Source of the DNA: Prevotella veroralis DSM 19559 = JCM 6290
GTDB taxonomy: Bacteria; Bacteroidota; Bacteroidia; Bacteroidales; Bacteroidaceae
Assembly: GCF_000377625.1 (NCBI RefSeq)
Contig: NZ_KB898328.1
Location: forward strand, 1-64,000
Direction of reading: 5' to 3'
DNA: 64,000 nt
The notes under the pieces are model-generated. The model was given only the letters and a program-made list of their open reading frames with translations, ran no database searches and had not been told where the DNA came from. Positions 61,372 to 64,000 of the stretch are shown here, in pieces. The position numbers and the translations under genes were made by a program. Within the stretch, counting starts at the first letter, position 1; every line of letters starts with the position of its first letter.

Positions 61372-64000
61372 TTAGTCTTTTTGGATGTCTATATGAAGTT
61401 TAAAGTCGTCGAATTCAACCTCTGTACCAGCGTTCTCAGCCAGTGAAATGGCGTTAGCTAATACTTGTGTCTTGATCAGTTCGCCAAAAGACTCTACTGC
61501 CTTCGCAGCTTCCTCATTAGGTTCGATGATAACAGAAATGCGGTCGGTGATCTCGAGTCCAGCCTCTTTACGGAGGTTCTGGATGCGGTTGATCAACTCA
61601 CGAGCCATTCCCTCGCGGCGCAACTCATCGGTTAGTTCCACCTCAAGTGCCACAGTTAGGTTGCCTTCATTGCTCACTAACCAGCCCGGAATATCCTCTG
61701 ATATGATGTCAACATCGGCTGCTTCTACCTTGATAGGCTGTCCTTCCAATTCGAAGTTGAACTCACCAGTAGTCTCCAAAGCAGCTATCTCATCTTGAGA
61801 CAGTGCATCCATACGTGCTGCAACGAGCTTCATCAGCTTACCAAACTTCTTGCCCATGACACGGAAGTTGCACTTTACTTTCTTTACCAAGATGCCTTGT
61901 CCCTCAACAAAAGAGAGTTCCTTCACATTCACCTCATGCTTAATAAGGTCAGCAACAGCCTCTATATGCTTCTTCTGAGTGCTGTCTATGGCTGGAACCA
62001 TTATCTGTGCTAATGGTTGGCGAACCTTTATATTGACCTTACGACGCAATGCCAAGACCATAGAAGTAATGCGTTGAGCCATGTCCATACGTGCTTCAAG
62101 GTCGGTATCGATGACTGCCTCGTCAGCAACAGGCCAACGATCCAAGTGAATACTCTCACATTCTCCGCCCAAATCTCTATACAGTTGATCCGCATAGAAT
62201 GGTGCGAACGGAGCCAAGAGACGTGCCACTGTCATCAAGCAAGTATATAAGGTGTCATACGCACTCTGCTTGTCTGCACTCATCTCTTTGCCCCAGAAGC
62301 GTTTACGATTCAGTCGGACGTACCAGTTACTGAGGTCGTTATTAACGAAAGAGTCGATGAGTCGACCTGCACGTGTTGGGTCGAAGTCTTCTAACTCGGC
62401 TGTAACACCTTTAATCAGAGAGTTCAGCTTAGAGATAATCCAGCGGTCGATCTCTGGTGCGTCAGCCTTAATAGCCTTGCAGTTTGTTGGCTCGTAACCA
62501 TCGACGTTAGCGTACAGAGCGAAGAAGCTATACGTATTATATAAGGTGCCAAAGAACTTGCGTCTACATTCATCAACGCCCTCTGGATCGAATTTCAGGT
62601 TATCCCAAGGCTCGCTATTGGTCATCATGTAGAAGCGAACAGGGTCTGCTCCGTACTTATGAAGCATCTCAAATGGGTCGGTAACATTGCCTACATGCTT
62701 ACTCATCTTATTACCTTTTGCATCCAAGACAAGCCCTGTTGAGATCACATTCTTAAATGCAACTGAGTCGAAGACCATGGTTGCTATGGCATGAAGAGTG
62801 AAGAACCAACCACGCGTTTGGTCAACTCCTTCATTGATGAAGTCGGCTGGGAAGAATGCTGGAGGTACAGCTATTCCCTCGTAGGTAGAGTGTATCAAGG
62901 CATCACGATAAGCTGCCTCGCTCATACCCGTAGCCTTGAGACCATCGGAATTAATCTCTCCTTCGAATGGATAATGCTGTTGTGCGTATGGCATTGAACC
63001 GCTATCAAACCATACATCAATCAAGTCGCTTTCACGGTGCATAGGCTTACCCTCGTCGTTAACAAGTACGATGTCATCGACATAAGGGCGATGGAGATCA
63101 ATCTTATCATAGTTCTCTTTGCTATAATCACCCACTACGAAGCCTACTTCCTTCAGTGGATTCTTCTCCATGACACCTGCTGCAACTGCCTTCTCTATCT
63201 CATTGTAGAGTTCTTCTACTGACCCAATGCACTTCTCGCCATGGTTCTCATCACGCCAGATAGGTAATGGTGTACCCCAGAAGCGAGACCTACTTAGGTT
63301 CCAATCATTCAAGTTCTCAAGCCAGTTACCGAACCTTCCTGTACCCGTAGATGCCGGTTGCCAGTGTATCGTCTTATTGAGTTCCACCATGCGAGCCTTG
63401 CGTGCCGTGTCCTTGATAAACCAGCTATCTAACGGGTAATAAAGGATAGGCTTGTCTGTACGCCAGCAGTGCGGATAGTTATGAACATGCTTTTGGATGT
63501 TGAAAGCAGAGCCTTCCTGCTTCATCTCCATACAGATGATGATGTTCAGATCTTCAGCCTTTTCAGAGGCTTTCTTGTCCCATACTCCATTTGGATTAAA
63601 GCGTGGGTCGTATGAATTCTTTACGTAATCGCCAGCATGATGGGCGTATGCTTCCTTATTGACGCATGATTTGATGAAGTTCTTATCCAGCTCATCAAGG
63701 GTGTAATACTTACCTTGGAGGTCGACCATAGGGCGTGTTTCACCCTTCTTCGAGATAAGATATAGCGCAGGAATATTCGCATCCTTTGCCACCTTCGCAT
63801 CGTCAGCACCGAAGGTAGGAGCGATATGCACGATACCAGTACCATCTTCCGTCGTAACGTAATCACCGAGGATAATGCGGAAAGCCTCGCTCTCCATCTC
63901 AACGAACTCATCGCGTCCTTCCTCACTCTTGAACACCTTCTCTGGGTGAGCTGTCGCATAGTTGTTAACGAATTGAGGCGCAAATTCGCCTGTCTTCTCC
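61372..64000 (-). CDS. ileS: Isoleucyl-tRNA synthetase, C-terminal part (cut by window edge)
   Basis: This class I synthetase charges tRNA-Ile. About 875 C-terminal residues are seen. The frame is open to base 64000, and the in-frame GTG at 63936 is internal (preceded by QFVNNYATAHPEK), not a start. The editing-domain region (DYVTTEDGTGIVHIAPTFGADD) is present, and the KMSKS loop reads KMSKHVGN. An anticodon-binding helical domain with the NDLSNWYVRLNRKRFW block follows. The tail has no CxxC zinc finger and looks like the longer eukaryote-like IleS2 type. The HIGH motif lies outside the window. Confidence 0.96.
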   Translation of the reverse strand, partial: EKTGEFAPQFVNNYATAHPEKVFKSEEGRDEFVEMESEAFRIILGDYVTTEDGTGIVHIAPTFGADDAKVAKDANIPALYLISKKGETRPMVDLQGKYYTLDELDKNFIKSCVNKEAYAHHAGDYVKNSYDPRFNPNGVWDKKASEKAEDLNIIICMEMKQEGSAFNIQKHVHNYPHCWRTDKPILYYPLDSWFIKDTARKARMVELNKTIHWQPASTGTGRFGNWLENLNDWNLSRSRFWGTPLPIWRDENHGEKCIGSVEELYNEIEKAVAAGVMEKNPLKEVGFVVGDYSKENYDKIDLHRPYVDDIVLVNDEGKPMHRESDLIDVWFDSGSMPYAQQHYPFEGEINSDGLKATGMSEAAYRDALIHSTYEGIAVPPAFFPADFINEGVDQTRGWFFTLHAIATMVFDSVAFKNVISTGLVLDAKGNKMSKHVGNVTDPFEMLHKYGADPVRFYMMTNSEPWDNLKFDPEGVDECRRKFFGTLYNTYSFFALYANVDGYEPTNCKAIKADAPEIDRWIISKLNSLIKGVTAELEDFDPTRAGRLIDSFVNNDLSNWYVRLNRKRFWGKEMSADKQSAYDTLYTCLMTVARLLAPFAPFYADQLYRDLGGECESIHLDRWPVADEAVIDTDLEARMDMAQRITSMVLALRRKVNIKVRQPLAQIMVPAIDSTQKKHIEAVADLIKHEVNVKELSFVEGQGILVKKVKCNFRVMGKKFGKLMKLVAARMDALSQDEIAALETTGEFNFELEGQPIKVEAADVDIISEDIPGWLVSNEGNLTVALEVELTDELRREGMARELINRIQNLRKEAGLEITDRISVIIEPNEEAAKAVESFGELIKTQVLANAISLAENAGTEVEFDDFKLHIDIQKD

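Noticed and set aside
63621..63983. 120-codon minus-strand frame in the ileS region
   Set aside because: It is another frame of the same strand within the ileS coding sequence, with no recognisable domain.

Overview
The window looks like a chromosome segment from a Bacteroidota bacterium, most probably an oral-type Prevotella. The grounds are the SusC/SusD (RagA/RagB) pairs, many short lipoproteins with DUF1735, DUF4302, DUF4856, DUF4249, BACON and BspA-type LRR domains, the peptidase C69 family, the DUF4296-lspA-traR/dksA-ileS gene order, and promoters with the Bacteroidota -7 motif TAnnTTTG. The genus is inferred from gene content, and the species cannot be read from this sequence.

Layout. 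1-258: 3' end of an IS982-family transposase, cut by the window edge. 787-7895: a four-gene polysaccharide-utilisation-type operon (SusC, SusD, GH18 endoglycosidase-like lipoprotein, DUF1735+LamG lipoprotein) resembling N-glycan harvesting loci. 8402-12668: a zinc-ribbon membrane protein, then a TonB receptor with a DUF4249 lipoprotein. 13856-24144 (locus A): SusC, SusD, a HExxH metallopeptidase-like lipoprotein, DUF4302+BACON, a BACON lipoprotein and an LRR lipoprotein, ending in a clear intrinsic terminator. 25017-27130 (minus): zinc-ribbon/TPR-like membrane protein and GH25 lysozyme. 28127-42762 (locus B): a ten-gene operon starting with a FecA-like TonB receptor, followed by a paralogous SusC/SusD/metallopeptidase-like/DUF4302 set. 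Its peptidase homologue has lost the HExxH residues. The operon continues with DUF4856, CBM/Fn3-like, Ig-like and BspA-LRR proteins. 43355-43528: two identical tRNA-Asp genes. 43608-46956 (minus): outer-membrane protein, recR, a membrane protein, a family-2 glycosyltransferase and a GNAT acetyltransferase. 48008-52021: two tandem DUF3857/transglutaminase-like proteins, the second without the catalytic Cys. 52730-56524: serS and a fused NfnA-NfnB/GltA-type oxidoreductase. 57313-64000 (minus): ileS (partial), a DksA/TraR-like protein, lspA, a DUF4296 lipoprotein, a small protein and peptidase C69.

The most unusual feature lies between the genes. Eight intergenic regions carry a mosaic repeat built from a few palindromic modules in a conserved order (called P-H-T-A here), in either orientation. 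The T module is a pair of inverted 9-bp-stem palindromes, each preceded by GTAG. This is the architecture of REPINs, which RAYT (Y1 HUH) transposases are known to mobilise in other bacteria. No RAYT gene is visible in the window. Two of the regions also hold independent tandem arrays with the same 110-bp period.

Functionally, loci A and B look like two versions of an outer-membrane nutrient-capture machine: a TonB-dependent SusCD transporter with surface lipoproteins. Locus A keeps a metallopeptidase-like partner, which suggests peptide substrates. Locus B adds a FecA-like receptor and a DUF4856 protein, which suggests iron or haem-related cargo. These substrate assignments are inferences.
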